Source of the DNA: Armillaria gallica | Lineage: Eukaryota > Basidiomycota > Agaricomycetes > Agaricales > Physalacriaceae | Direction of reading: 5' to 3' | DNA length: 64,000 nucleotides | NCBI GenBank assembly: GCA_037576215.1 | Contig: JBANDB010000006.1 | Coordinates: 1,116,001-1,180,000 of the forward strand | Part shown: in pieces, positions 35,562-46,034 of the stretch | How positions within the stretch are numbered: position 1 is the first letter of the stretch | Layout: each line of letters starts with the position of its first letter | The notes under the pieces: generated by a model | Seen by the model: only the letters and a program-made list of their open reading frames with translations | What the model was told of the DNA's origin: nothing | Databases searched by the model: none | Made by a program: the position numbers and the translations under genes

Positions 35562-36944
35562 ATGCCGAAGAAAAATGACGATAAACTTAACGTCGTCATC
35601 GTTGGTGGTGGTTATGGCGCCAGTGCCGCGCGTCTCCTCTCCGCAAAGCTAGACGCCTCGAAATACAACCTTATTCTCATAAACTCTCGTCCTTACCGTT
35701 TCCACCTACCCGCCTTCATTCGCATGGTTGTCTCCGATATCGATGACCTCGAGAAGACCGCCATGGCAGGTTACGACAAGCTGTTCCACAACAACAACGG
35801 CATGCCTTTCTATATGCGCTGTCAGCACAGCCCTTTTTGACTGCGTTTTCCAGGAACTTTTATTCAGGCTTCGGTAACTGGTATCCAGAAATCAGAGACT
35901 ACTGGCGGCAGTGTCGTCCTTGACAACGGCGAGAAAGTGCCCTTCCACGTTTTGATTTTAGCGACTGGATCAACTTGGAGTGGACCCTTGGGTTTCCCTG
36001 ATACCAAGGATGATATCTCCACCTTCTTGACGAGTGAACGCTCCAAATTCCAGGATGCCAATGACATTGTCCTCGTTGGAGGTGGCTCAGTTGGTATTGG
36101 TGCGTAATTCCTATTACTTCGGCTCATATCCATACTGATCTCGTTACCCAGAGTATGCGGGGGAAATCAAGGACATCTGGCCCGTGAGTCTCCAGCTTCC
36201 ATTATCGTCTTTCGGCTGTCTTGACCCTGCTTCCAGAACAAAAAAGTCACTATAATACACGGCGGAAGCAAATTGTTGAACGACACATACCCTGATCGAT
36301 TCCGGAACAAGATGGAGCATGGAATGATATCCCGCGGCGTCGAAATCGTGTACAACGACTATCTCGACGATATTCCAACTTCAGGTGCTGACCGCGTCAC
36401 GACTCGGAATGGACAGACCATCAAGGCAGATCTCTTCGTATGTGTCTATTTCCGCTGGTCGAACTATCTTTCTCATTTCGTCGTTCAGGTTCCGGCTTGG
36501 GGTCCCAAGCCCAACACGGGTTTCATTGCTTCGTCTCTTTCGGGCGCCGTCACAGACAAAGGGTTCGTGAAGGTTAAGCCCACCCTGCAACTCGTTTCTT
36601 ACCCGGAGATTTTTGCTCTGGGCGATATTCTGGATTGGAAGGAACAGAAACAAGCTGCCAAGGCGGATGCGCATGCAGCCTTGGTCAGCGCTAATGTTCT
36701 GAACTACCTCAACAGCAAGCCTTTGAAGGAATACAAGGGAAGCTATGAGCTAATTTTGGTCACAAACGGAAAGGTGCGATTTACCTGAACTTTCCTTCAT
36801 GCCAGACACTTACTCTGGCTATAGAATGGTGGTACCGCCTACTTTGGTGTACTCTGGGGCATTGTCTTGGGAGATTGGGCTGCGAGATTGGCCAAGTCTA
36901 AGACCTTACTCGTACCCATGTTCCAGGCCGCTCAAGGATTATGA
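35562..36944 (+). CDS. AIF2/AMID-like FAD-dependent NAD(P)H oxidoreductase
   Basis: Two-dinucleotide-fold flavoprotein of the apoptosis-inducing-factor 2 / FSP1 group, expected to transfer electrons from NAD(P)H to quinones. Exons are 35562-35799, 35854-36099, 36152-36183, 36237-36437, 36489-36773 and 36825-36944, giving 373 residues, the same as human AIFM2. FAD is bound by VVIVGGGYGASAA near the N-terminus, NAD(P)H by IVLVGGGSVGIEYAGE in the middle, and the second FAD contact is IFALGDI near residue 285. The C-terminus is VLGDWAARLAKSKTL onwards. The first intron reads GC-AG (donor GCATGC), needed to produce NNNGTFIQAS. No signal peptide or clear presequence. Confidence 0.9.
35800..35853 (+). 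other. Probable GC-AG intron of the AIF2-like gene
   Basis: Donor AACG|GCATGC, acceptor GTTTTCCAG, 54 nt. The nearest GT donor creates a TGA at the junction. Confidence 0.65.
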
Positions 36945-37032
36945 AATGGGGGTTGCTTCTCGGTACTTAAATTATTGGACTTGGATATCACATATTGGAA
37001 TTGCGGCATAATGGTATTTCTGTTTTCTCGGA

Positions 37033-37556
37033 TTACATGGGAAGTCGGGTTGATAAATCTTCATATCCACTCCATTTGCCTAAGTCATCAGCAATGTCAA
37101 CCATCCTGGTCTCGTAGAAAATATGGGCCGTCGGCTTCAATTGCTCCCAGTTCTTTCTCTTCCCTGCATCGTCTCTGTCCAGCTGTGCACCCCAAACACT
37201 CCATTTATCTTTCTTTGTGTTATACGAGGCGACTGAACCACCACAGTCCGCGCAACGGTAGCGCCTTTTCCATGGTTTGTCGGTAACTTCGAAGATATGG
37301 ATTTGGCCTTCTTCGAATCGCGTCCACGAAAAGGCTGCACTAGAGAAATGGATGGTGTGAATGAATGCTGCAGCTGTATTGAAAGTTAATTAGTTGGTGA
37401 TCACACTGTGATCTCAAGAGTCATAGCGTAGTACGTACCGTTGAATCTCTGACAACCTGTACAGTGACAATAGGCACTTAGAAGAGGAAGACCCTTGACT
37501 GCGTATCGCAGCTTCCCGCAGTAACACCCGCCGTTGGTTTCTATATCTTCACTCAT
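37033..37556 (-). CDS. GFA/Mss4-fold zinc protein
   Basis: Member of the glutathione-dependent formaldehyde-activating (GFA) domain family; fungal members are mostly uncharacterised small zinc proteins. Exons are 37556-37439 and 37373-37033 (intron 65 nt), giving 152 residues. Zinc ligands are visible as GGCYCGKLRY, CHCTGCQRFN and CADCGGSV. The family block FSWTRFEEG follows. No targeting signal. It converges on the AIF2-like gene with 88 bp between stops, and the two redox-type genes may share nothing more than location. Substrate cannot be inferred from sequence. Confidence 0.88.
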
Positions 37557-38388
37557 GGGAGTTTAGTGATAACCCTGAGGCTTCGCGTGAGAAGCGCTAT
37601 GGGCCAAGTAACACGAGATGCACGCGATTCATATGAGATACTCAAAAGATTTCACATGGAATGATATTACTTATGAGCGGGCAAGTTGTAGCGAAACGTT
37701 GAGTATAACCGAGGTACCAGTAAGGTCAAGTAGGGCTGTACCAGATTCTGTGCGAACGGCAAAACCCGACACGGTACTTAGGGGACAATGGTCCGTGCGC
37801 AAGCGTGCCAGTATAAAAGGCAAGCTCCGACATCTAGACACCTCATACTTACCTTGATGGCACAAGCCCCTTCACGTAACCGGGTTTGTGGGCCGTGGAG
37901 ATCCTTCATAGCACGGCGACCCTGTCCCCAGAGGGTGTCTGCGGCTTGTATAGGCTCAGGCTTATGCACCGTCTAAATATTTTCCTGTCCCACTTTGGCC
38001 ACTCTGGCTGGGTGGGCCTCCTTTTTTCTTTGCTGTTTATGAACGAGGACTTCCATTTGGTGGTCTTTCGAGTTACAGCAAACGAACAGGAGTTGAATGG
38101 GACTTCAAGCTTCATTACTGGTATCAGTGTCCTAGTATTTGTTTGCCTTCGGGTTTCTTTTCTTTATTAAAGTATGTAAATGAGATTGGGACGGTACATT
38201 TATGATGGTATGAACTGGTAGCCTGTTGTGAGTATCTTTGTACGTGAAACTAGTTAATGTCATTTTAATGACTGGGTATGTAACATTGTCGTTGATTGTA
38301 TTCATCCTCTGCGAATACGAATAGGTATTTTCAATATCCGTAGCTGGAAGTGAGATGAAGTTTCCTACAAAACATACGCCATCGCAGC
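37557..38388. other. Intergenic, no gene seen
   Basis: Between the GFA-domain start and the 3' end of the LAMTOR2-like gene. Open frames are short, unspliceable and AT-rich towards 38,200-38,330. Confidence 0.55.
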
Positions 38389-38967
38389 CTAACTTCGAAC
38401 AGGAGCAGGTGAAGCTATAGCTGATGTCGTCGGGGGCGTCGAGGGTTTTCGTACGACAAGAAATTCACGGTACTTGCTCAGCGATCTTGCAAGATGAGTA
38501 GCAACAAGTTTTCCCTACGATTAGATATGATCAGATAACGACAAGAAAACATATACTCTGCCACACACCTTGGCTTGCAATTCTGTCCATTCCATGGATT
38601 CGTCAGAATTGAGAGCAATCAGCATGAGCGGCAAAGGATCCTCCGCCGTCGATCCCGGTTTTCTCTCAACGTCCTCCACAGGCACAACAACGATACGACC
38701 CAGCTTGGTGGGATGACTTCAGCGCGCTGAAAACGGATCCCGTGGATATTATACCTCGCTATCAACCATGCCGTATCCCTGCTCGCGCGTTTCCTGCCAT
38801 ACTTCACCACTCAGACCTACGATGATCCGGACTTCGTCTTTGGGGCGTATGGGCTCTGAGACGAAGGTGACTAGTTGGCCGGCAGGTGTGAAGAGCACAG
38901 CTGTGTGTAGTGCGGGTAGAGAGATGATCTGAGAGAGAAGGTTCGTCAGGTTGGAGAGAACGAGCAT
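38389..38967 (-). CDS. Roadblock/LC7 protein, LAMTOR2-like
   Basis: Likely subunit of the Ragulator/EGO scaffold that anchors Rag GTPases to the vacuole for TORC1 signalling. Exons are 38967-38755, 38703-38569 and 38514-38389, each a multiple of three, giving 157 residues. The pattern fits the roadblock fold: an N-terminal helix MLVLSNLTNLLSQI, strand AVLFTPAGQLVTFVS, long helix VRIIVGLSGEVWQET, strands ELGRIVVVPVEDV and PLMLIALN, and a final helix GKLVATHLARSLSKY. This order and spacing match LAMTOR2 (p14). The last 20 residues are Ser/Pro-rich and beyond the fold. No other roadblock gene lies nearby. The assignment rests on fold pattern rather than a signature motif. Confidence 0.65.
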
Positions 38968-39779
38968 TGGATGGGGTGGGGATGAAGCGAGGAGGTCATT
39001 TTTGGACGGAGCGGGATTCGGCTGATAATTCCGAGGACCGACATGACCGACGTCGATGATCGGATGGCATTATAGCTGGTCTATCTTGCTTCATCGACAA
39101 CATCGACATGGGACACTCAGAGCTGCTGTATACGACTTTTTGTTGTCGGTGCCTTGTTCAAAGGTACGGATCACATCTGTTTACTGCCTATACCACATGG
39201 GGACACGGACTCGGAAGTGGAGGATACATACTACATATATATGTACGTTGAGAATAATTCATTCGTCCAACGTAAATGCTTCAACAGGGTACTTATTCAA
39301 TAGCGTTCGGTGACTTTTCATTGAAGTTGCACCCGCTGAGCGCTCGAGACTATCATTACTGCTCTTACTTATCCACTCGATTAGAATAGTTAGGTGTTGC
39401 AGAGTAAAAGAGGCTCCGGAGAGCACGTATTTACGAGCCCTCTGACATTTGACACAAATCTTGAATGTTTGAGCGTTGAGCTATACCTGTGCACATTACT
39501 GTACATCAAATCCAATCGACTTTCGGCCGTAATTGACCAAAATGGTCTGGCTAGAAGTATTTGTCATTCACTTGAACCCAAGCGTTAACGTCTGCACTAT
39601 GGTTGTATCGTTCGATATCAGCCCTTGGAAATACATTAGCTGGGTCGTCCAGCATACTGGGTAGCTCGCGGCGTCTTTTTTACGTGCGACTTGCAACTTG
39701 ATGACAGGATGGCGTGATTAACACCCATTATGTAATCACGCGACCGACAATAAATTTGAAGAAACCGAGGGAAAGAAAT
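38968..39779. other. Intergenic, no gene seen
   Basis: Divergent spacer between the LAMTOR2-like gene and SAM synthetase. No coding signal recognised; it should hold both promoters. Confidence 0.5.
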
Positions 39780-39840
39780 TCCCTAACCCTTTCTTCCCCA
39801 CCCTCCTCCGTAGACTCCCTCCCCTTTCCCTTATCCCTAG
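39780..39840 (+). promoter_or_regulatory. Pyrimidine-rich leader of SAM synthetase
   Basis: About 60 bases of almost pure C/T end ten bases before the ATG. CT-rich tracts of this kind are common directly upstream of strongly expressed fungal housekeeping genes. Confidence 0.5.
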
Positions 39841-39850
39841 ATTTTTTATC

Positions 39851-41360
39851 ATGTCTGCTAACGGACACGCTATTCGCCCTGCGTTGGCCCCTGGTCACTT
39901 TTTGTTCACCTCTGAGTCTGTTGGTGAAGGTCATCCTGGTGCGTTGCTAGAGAAAAATGCCGGTAATCCATTATAATTGACTGTTTGCCCAGATAAAATC
40001 TGTGATCAGGTTTCCGATGCTATCGTGAGCACATCACCTCTTTCAGTACATATCGCAGCAGGTTAATTTTTCTCCTTAGCTTGACGCCTGCCTTTCCGAA
40101 GACCCATGGTCCAAAGTCGGCTGCGAAACCGCCTCCAAGACGGGCATGATCATGGTTTTTGGTGAAATTTCCACCACCGCCCAGCTGGACTACCAAAAAA
40201 TCATTCGCAACACGATCAAGGAAATCGGGTACGACTCCTCCGAGAAGGGTTTCGATTACAAGACATGCAACATCCTTGTCGCTATCGAGCAGCAGTCGCC
40301 CGATATTGCTCAGGGGCTTGACCACGGTGACCTGGAGAGCCACGGTGCGGGTGATCAGGGTATCATGTTTGGGTATGCGACGGATGAGACGGAGGAGCTT
40401 ATGCCTCTTACTATCGTCCTCGCACACAAGCTGAACCAGGCAATGGCTGCTGCTCGTCGCTCCGGCCTGCTCCCTTGGCTCCGCCCCGACACCAAGACTC
40501 AGGTTACCATCGAGTACAAGAAGGACGGCGGTGCAACCATCCCTCTACGTGTCGATACCATCGTCATTTCTGCGCAGCACGCCGAAGAGATCGCACTTGC
40601 TGATCTGCAAAGGATCTCCTCGACAAGATTATCAAGCAAGTTATTCCTGCGAACCTTCTTGACGAACGGACTATTTACCACGTTCGTGCACCTGCCCATT
40701 GGTAAAATTCTCATGGCTGTACTTATCAGGATTTGTCTTATTTTAGATTAACCCTACCGGCCGATTCGTGATTGGTGGACCCCAGGGCGATGCCGGTTTG
40801 ACGGGTCGTAAGATTATCGTTGACAGCTACGGAGGTTGGGGAGCCCACGGAGGAGGTGCTTTCTCTGGAAAGGACTTCTCCAAGGTCGATCGTTCCGCTG
40901 CGTATACCGCTCGTTGGATTGGTGCGTGTAGTCGCCGTCCTCATCGGCCTTTTTTTGCTAATATATGGTTGTAGCCAAGTCGTTGGTTGCGGGTGGTATC
41001 GCCCGTCGTGTTCTTGTCCAGCTCTCCTACGCTATCGGTGTAGCTGAGCCTCTGTCGATCTATGTCGACACCTACGGCACAGGAAAGATCTCAGAGGAGG
41101 AGATTGTCGAGCTCATCCGTAAGAACTGGGACCTCCGACCTGGTATCATGGGTATGTGACGTGTCTGTTATCAAACGTCCCATGACTGACAATTATCGTA
41201 GTTCGTGAACTGAGCCTCCAGAAGCCTCAGTACCGCAAGACTGCTTGCTACGGCCACTTCGGTAGGGCCTCAAATTTCATTCCATTATCTGCCTTACTCA
41301 TATGTTCTCTCAGGTAACCCCGATTACAGCTGGGAGAAGCCCAAGAAGCTCGTACTCTGA
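39851..41360 (+). CDS. SAM2: S-adenosylmethionine synthetase (one frame break)
   Basis: Makes SAM from methionine and ATP in the cytosol. Exons are 39851-39938, 39993-40024, 40080-40681, 40747-40921, 40975-41151, 41202-41261 and 41314-41360. Signatures are [29 protein letters not shown] and the P-loop-like GGGAFSGKD, all complete. Within exon 3, at 40609-40613, the frame is lost after [15 protein letters not shown]; adding one base in the AAAGG run restores [18 protein letters not shown] and yields 393 residues, the usual length. As the rest is perfect and the enzyme is essential, a sequence error is the likely reason. The 3' region is followed by over 800 bp without an intact gene. Confidence 0.93.
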
Positions 41361-42201
41361 GCTCCAGGCCTTCCCATCCTCTCTTTCGTTTAATACCCAT
41401 TACGTTTACGCTATCTCGCATAGGAAGTTCATCCTTCCTTCATTGTTTATCATCGCATCGCATTGTTATATTACTATCACTGCTCTGGATTGTAGAAATT
41501 TCTTTAGGGACGCAGTTGTGCTAAAAAAAACGTAGATAATAGTTAGTAGCCCAGAGAATAAATCGCGCTCAACCGCGTAATTTTCTGTACTTTGATCGAT
41601 GGTTTTGAATTCAGAATTTGGGAGTCTGCATTTGGATTTTGCCCTAGTGTTCTTTTCCAACCACACTTATTGAGGAGCGAGGGTGATATGGATCGATGGA
41701 GATGGATGATAGATATGGTAAATTCACAACATGAGACTCAAGATGGAAACATATCTATCTTGCATTCCGATAGCATTTTGACAGTCCTTTCACTGTGAAG
41801 TTGCGGAAATTTAATCCGGGCGACGCTCCGTGTACCGTAGACATGACTCTATAAGAACCTGATTAGCAAAGCCAGCTACCTGCACGCTCTTGGCGAAAGA
41901 AAAACTTGAATGGCAGGAGAGAGCCCTATAATGGGAACAAGTTGAGACCTCGCACCCTCCTCAAGAACCGGAAACCGCTTTCCCGCCTTCATATTCCCGG
42001 TTACTCTCTTGACCGAAGTCATCACATGCTGGAAGTTCTGGTATGTCGGATAGCCCGCTCCCTTAACGAAGATATCTGGTTACAAGAAAATTCGCCCGAG
42101 TTCACATACGGCAATACGATACCAAGGTATGCGGTTGGAAGGCATTGTATTCAAGTCGCTTAAGAAGGGAGCGCAAACCCATATACTGGTTCCAACCTAA
42201 C
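41361..42201. other. Intergenic with a decayed copy of part of uL1m
   Basis: Between SAM synthetase and the mitochondrial uL1 gene. Except for the short duplicated piece at 41977-42037 no gene-like signal was found. Confidence 0.5.
41977..42037 (-). pseudogene. Partial degenerate duplicate of the uL1m exon 4
   Basis: This 60-bp piece matches 42350-42418 with a six- to nine-base gap and a few substitutions. On the minus strand both read HVMTSVKR followed by TGN, but the copy lacks the flanking splice frame and has stops in adjoining sequence. Confidence 0.65.
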
Positions 42202-43278
42202 TTAAAAATTAGATATTCTGACCCCCGGTCCCTGCGTCGCGCTGAGCATCACTTTCGTAATCGGCGCCGCTGCGAAAAAACAAACGAATGAGCCCCCCCA
42301 TGGACCAGAACCAAAAGAACGGTGGAACGTACAATGACTCCCCACGCTCGCTTTCCCGCCTTCCTTGACACTCAAATTCCCGGTTGCTCTCTTGACCGAA
42401 GTCATCACATGTTCGAAATTTTTGACGACGTCTTCTGCTGTCCAGTCCGTCTGTTTAACCGTAAGACATCGTTACCACAGGATAATGCGAACGAGCAGAC
42501 CTTGGCTATGGAGAGCCTGATGACTCCCTGTTTATCCGCCTTCCACTCTGTTGTACCTACTAATTTCCGGATATACCCCCCAACATCATCCGTGACGGTG
42601 CCCCTCCTCTCGCTGGGCATCAACCCCTTGGGACCAAGGACCCTACCCAGCCGGGGCGTGATAGCCTTGATGAGGCCCGTCGTACACAAAAACGTTGTTG
42701 CGCGAATCCTATTAGACACGATCTACAGCACGTATTAGCCTATGAGGTAGACAGGAAGAGGGGGGATACGCACCCCCTCGATGAGCTCTATGCCCCCGAC
42801 GATATGCGCCCCAGCGCGCTTGGCGTCGTCGGCCTGGCGTCCCTCTGCAAACACACACACGATGTCCTCCGCTGCGTTTGTAGCCTCCTTTGGGAGCTTG
42901 TACCTACCCCTGGGGACCGCTATGCCTGTGCCCAGCTTGGTTTTAACTAACAGGGATACAGTCGATGCACGAGGAGAGGGTATACTAATAGCCTACAAAA
43001 TAAGCTTACATACAACAAACATTATATTATGCACTCACTTTCAACACGCCTATGGCGTCCTGCAGAGTAAGTCTGGTGCTAGTATCCTTGGCAGCAGCAG
43101 CAGCGGCTTTACGTTTAATTTTTGCAGCCATGGCGCGTTTGGAGGGCGTGCGGATCTGGGAGACGAGGCCTTTTCGGGCGCGATATGAGACGGCGGCATT
43201 TGGTGTTGAATGGAAGGAACGTGAGAATAAAAGGGCGGGGAGGGATTGGCGCAGGCATGGCACCGGAAGAGCCAGCAT
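42202..43278 (-). CDS. MRPL1: Mitochondrial large-subunit ribosomal protein uL1m
   Basis: Component of the L1 stalk of the mitochondrial ribosome. Exons are 43278-43039, 42992-42774, 42722-42501, 42450-42333 and 42269-42202, giving 288 residues. The N-terminus MLALPVPCLRQSLPALLFSR is a mitochondrial presequence, and the basic RTPSKRAMAAKIKRK follows. The L1 core has AGAHIVGGIELIEG, TPRLGRVLGPKGLMPSERRG, and HVMTSVKRATGN. The last exon supplies MLSATQGPGVRISNF, equivalent to the L1 C-terminus. The exon 4 donor was set at GTACGT because it yields the compact C-terminus of the family. A further Met 11 codons upstream is possible but would overlap the short spacer to the divergent cwf18 gene. Confidence 0.9.
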
Positions 43279-43330
43279 GGTAAGAAAGCAAAAGCTGTGC
43301 TTAGTCAGCAACTACTCCTCCGTCCTTAAC

Positions 43331-43920
43331 ATGGCACTAGCAGAGGCCTCGGAAGCGCGCAAGGCGCGTCTTTTGGCATTGAAGCGCGCAAAGATGGGTA
43401 TGGGGATCTCTGGGTCGATTTGTGTGTGTTCTAACGGTTTGCTGGCAGGGACATAATAAAAAGTCGCAACTTTGACCCCGAATCTCGTACGCTGAAGAAG
43501 CGGTCAAGGCAAGAAGACGTGGAGATGGAAGACACGGTGGAGAAGAACGTTGAGGGCGTTGCTGAGAAGATTATTGCCGAGGACGAGCAGAGGAGGGCCC
43601 AGGAACTGGTGAGTCCGTGTTCTGGTTGTTGGGCGCTGCTTACCTGTTGTAGGACGTGTTCAACATTGCACCGAAAAGACCCAACTGGGATCTCAAACGT
43701 GAGACGGACAAAAAGGTGGCAAAGTTGGAGAGAAAGACGCAGGAGGCGATACATACGCTGATACGTGAGTATGCTTTGGGTATGGTTTACTGATGCTGAC
43801 GTGTTATCAGGGCAACGACTTGCTGCTGAAAAGGACGGTCAGGAGGATATCGTGGGAGCTATGAGGGCGCAGGAGAAGGTGCAGCAAGCTGGAGATTTGT
43901 CTGATGATGAGGATGAGTAG
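43331..43920 (+). CDS. cwf18: Spliceosomal protein cwf18/CCDC12
   Basis: Subunit of the activated spliceosome (Prp19-associated/NTC complex). Exons read 43331-43413, 43449-43608, 43653-43764 and 43811-43920, giving 154 residues. Family blocks are EARKARLLALKRAK, RNFDPESRTLKKR, and PKRPNWDLKRETDKKVAKLE, followed by RTQEAIHTLIRQRL-like sequence and an acidic end. The first intron is only 35 nt if the frame is to be kept; the stronger donor at 43403 (GTATGG) would leave a stop right after the acceptor, so exon 1's end is uncertain. The start is 52 bp from that of the divergent uL1m gene, and the stop is 40 bp from that of the next gene on the opposite strand. Confidence 0.85.
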
Positions 43921-43960
43921 ACCCGTGAGTCTATAAGCCCTAGCCTTTATTACGACCCAT

Positions 43961-44677
43961 CTATTGTACTTTAAGCATCTCAATGTAAAACTTCCACAGC
44001 TTGCCCAGCTTGCGCCCAGTCAGCTCCCTGAACATGTTCTCTTCCCACTCACGCTCCTTCATCAGAACATTAAGCTCCCGGACCGTCCCTTTTCCATACC
44101 TATTCTCCAGCCAATCGAGGAAATACGCCGTGTGCTGATACCCAGCGTCCCACTTGTCCGGGACGGAATGCTGCGACCAGTGCGGCGGGGCGAGATCAGC
44201 GCTTAACCGCACGAAATCTGCATCCTTCAGAAATAAGCAATGGACAAACCAACAGACCTCACCTGCGATGCCCTCCACCAAGCCTCCCGGACACGTCCCC
44301 CGCGCATTGTACTGATAACAATGCACCATCTCATGCGTCAACACCCCCATAATCTCCCTCCCCACATCCTCGTCGCTCTCCCCCTTCTTTACGATATAAT
44401 CCACGCTCAGGTGGATCTCCTTGTGCGTCTCGCTCCCCGTCGTATACGCCACGCCGTCCATGCTCCGCAGCACTAGCATGACGCTCCCCACCGTCTGTGG
44501 GAGGTCCGGGTTCGCAGGCGTGTCGTATAGATGCGTAAGCGTGGATTCGACGGCGAGCGTCAGCGCCGTATGCGCATCGAGGAGGCGGAGGAAGGTGTGC
44601 ACGCCGGGGTGCGCGAGGTCCGGGATGCGGAGGGAGAGGGTGGGGTACGGCCAGGTGGAGGGGGGTGTTGGTGCCAT
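43961..44677 (-). CDS. Basic-secretory-protein-like putative zinc peptidase
   Basis: Belongs to the plant basic secretory protein (BSP) family, predicted metallopeptidases. Exons are 44677-44263 and 44217-43961 (45-nt intron), giving 223 residues. The HEMVHCYQYN helix carries an HExxH metal site, and GLVEGIADFVRL supplies the third region of the fold, followed by PHWSQ and YQHTAYFLDWLENRYG, which are typical of the family. Although called secretory in plants, no signal peptide is seen here: the start MAPTPPSTWPYPTLSLRIPD is not hydrophobic enough. The intron is a multiple of three without stop, but removing it recreates the family reading GIADFVRL, so it is taken as real. Confidence 0.88.
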   Translation of the reverse strand: MAPTPPSTWPYPTLSLRIPDLAHPGVHTFLRLLDAHTALTLAVESTLTHLYDTPANPDLPQTVGSVMLVLRSMDGVAYTTGSETHKEIHLSVDYIVKKGESDEDVGREIMGVLTHEMVHCYQYNARGTCPGGLVEGIAGEVCWFVHCLFLKDADFVRLSADLAPPHWSQHSVPDKWDAGYQHTAYFLDWLENRYGKGTVRELNVLMKEREWEENMFRELTGRKLGKLWKFYIEMLKVQ

Positions 44678-44889
44678 GGTGGATTAAAGTTCGGAGTACC
44701 GGCCCGATTTACCACGAAGCAAGAATGTGGGTTGGCTACAGCACATCACTGATCTTTTCGTGTCTTGTCCAATGTTCGCCGCTCTGCACGCGTCTTATGC
44801 ACATGCGACTCTAAGGAACTGGTGCGATGGTTATCACTTTCTCACTTCACCACATCGTTAGTTCCTCATTCAAACGACAATTCTCTGGT

Positions 44890-46034
44890 GTGGCCCAACC
44901 GTAGCATCTTACATCTTCAAGCCCATATTCAATGTTCCGAGTCATTCGGCGAGGTCCAGGTCCTTACCCCAGGCTTGATCGTCAAGTCACAGTTAATCAC
45001 CGTTGCTAACTGGTGCGCTTCCCAGCACATACACAAGCGCCCACTGAGAAAGAGTCCTCCCACAGCTTTGACGGTATTCTTGGGTAAGAAATGATAGAAT
45101 TGGTCCCATCGACCTCATTGAGGGTAACAAAAAGTTCAAACATGTGCCCTAGTTTATTCCAGGCACCTTGTCTCCGGCTACCTCTACACTCATCCCCACT
45201 GTCACCGATAACCTCTTCAGCCAGGGATCCATCACCAACCACGCAGTTGGCGTGTACTTTGCGCCTACGACGCAAGAAGAGGTCGTCAACGGGGAGGTCT
45301 CCTGGGGTGTGTTCATGCAGTGCATACAGATCACAAGTCTAATTTAAACCTGGGCGGCCTGGACAACTCCAAAATAACCGGCAGTATCAGCTGCGTACCT
45401 CCCTTCAGAGTCCCCTAAGGAATCTTCGCTCATACTAAAACAGACCAATCACGACTACCTTTCCGGCAAGCGAGTTCTGGGGTATCGACAAGTCCATCAC
45501 CTATAGAACCTCCACGAGCATCCTGTCTTCCACAGCTGGTATCGTCGATACCGGCAAGTCGTTTTCCCAATCCCAATCTCGTTCCTTGTCACTGAGCTGA
45601 CTCGCGTAGGAACCACACTCACCCTCATCGCTTCTGACGCCTTCCACAAGCACCAGTCAGCCACGGCGCAACCTCGACAGCACCACAGGCCTCCTTCGCA
45701 TCACCCCCGCTCAGTTTTCCAGTTACTAGAGTCTCTTTTTCAAGATCAACGGTGCAAGCCTTCCCCGGTCCCCCCCCCCACCTCTTTAACTTCGCAGCTC
45801 ATTGCGTAGGTATCCTATGAGCTGGCGCCCAACGCCCAAATCTGGCCCCGCTCGCTGGACGCAGACAGTTCGAAGGCCGTGTACCTCATCGTGAACGATA
45901 TCAGCACTAATTCCGGCGAGGGTCTGGATTTTATTAATAGGTATGCGTTCGCGGAGCGGTTCTATACAGTTTTTGATACGACGAACGAGAGGGTTGGGGT
46001 GGTGACGGCACAGACGCATGCTACTACGAATTAG
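44890..46034 (+). pseudogene. Decayed aspartic protease (polyporopepsin-like, family A1)
   Basis: Secreted aspartic proteases of this type are common in wood- and litter-decaying basidiomycetes. Recognisable pieces in order are TPGLIVKSQ, DGILG and GPIDLIEGN around 45070-45125, TSTLIPTVTDNLFSQGSI and VGVYFAPTTQEEVVNGEVSW at 45170-45300, FWGIDKSI and the second active-site DTG at 45545, then SLFFKING and SGEGLDFIN to a stop at 46032. They lie in several frames, with breaks near 45090, 45320-45440, 45560-45610 and a stop codon at 45726-45728. The N-terminal part with signal peptide and first DTG was not found. Unlike the single-base breaks in the housekeeping genes, these are many and large, so this is a true relic. 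Confidence 0.75.

Noticed and set aside
40609..40613. Programmed frameshifting in SAM synthetase
   Set aside because: The site AAAGG has no slippery heptamer or downstream structure that I can see, and the same kind of break occurs in unrelated genes, so sequence error is more likely.
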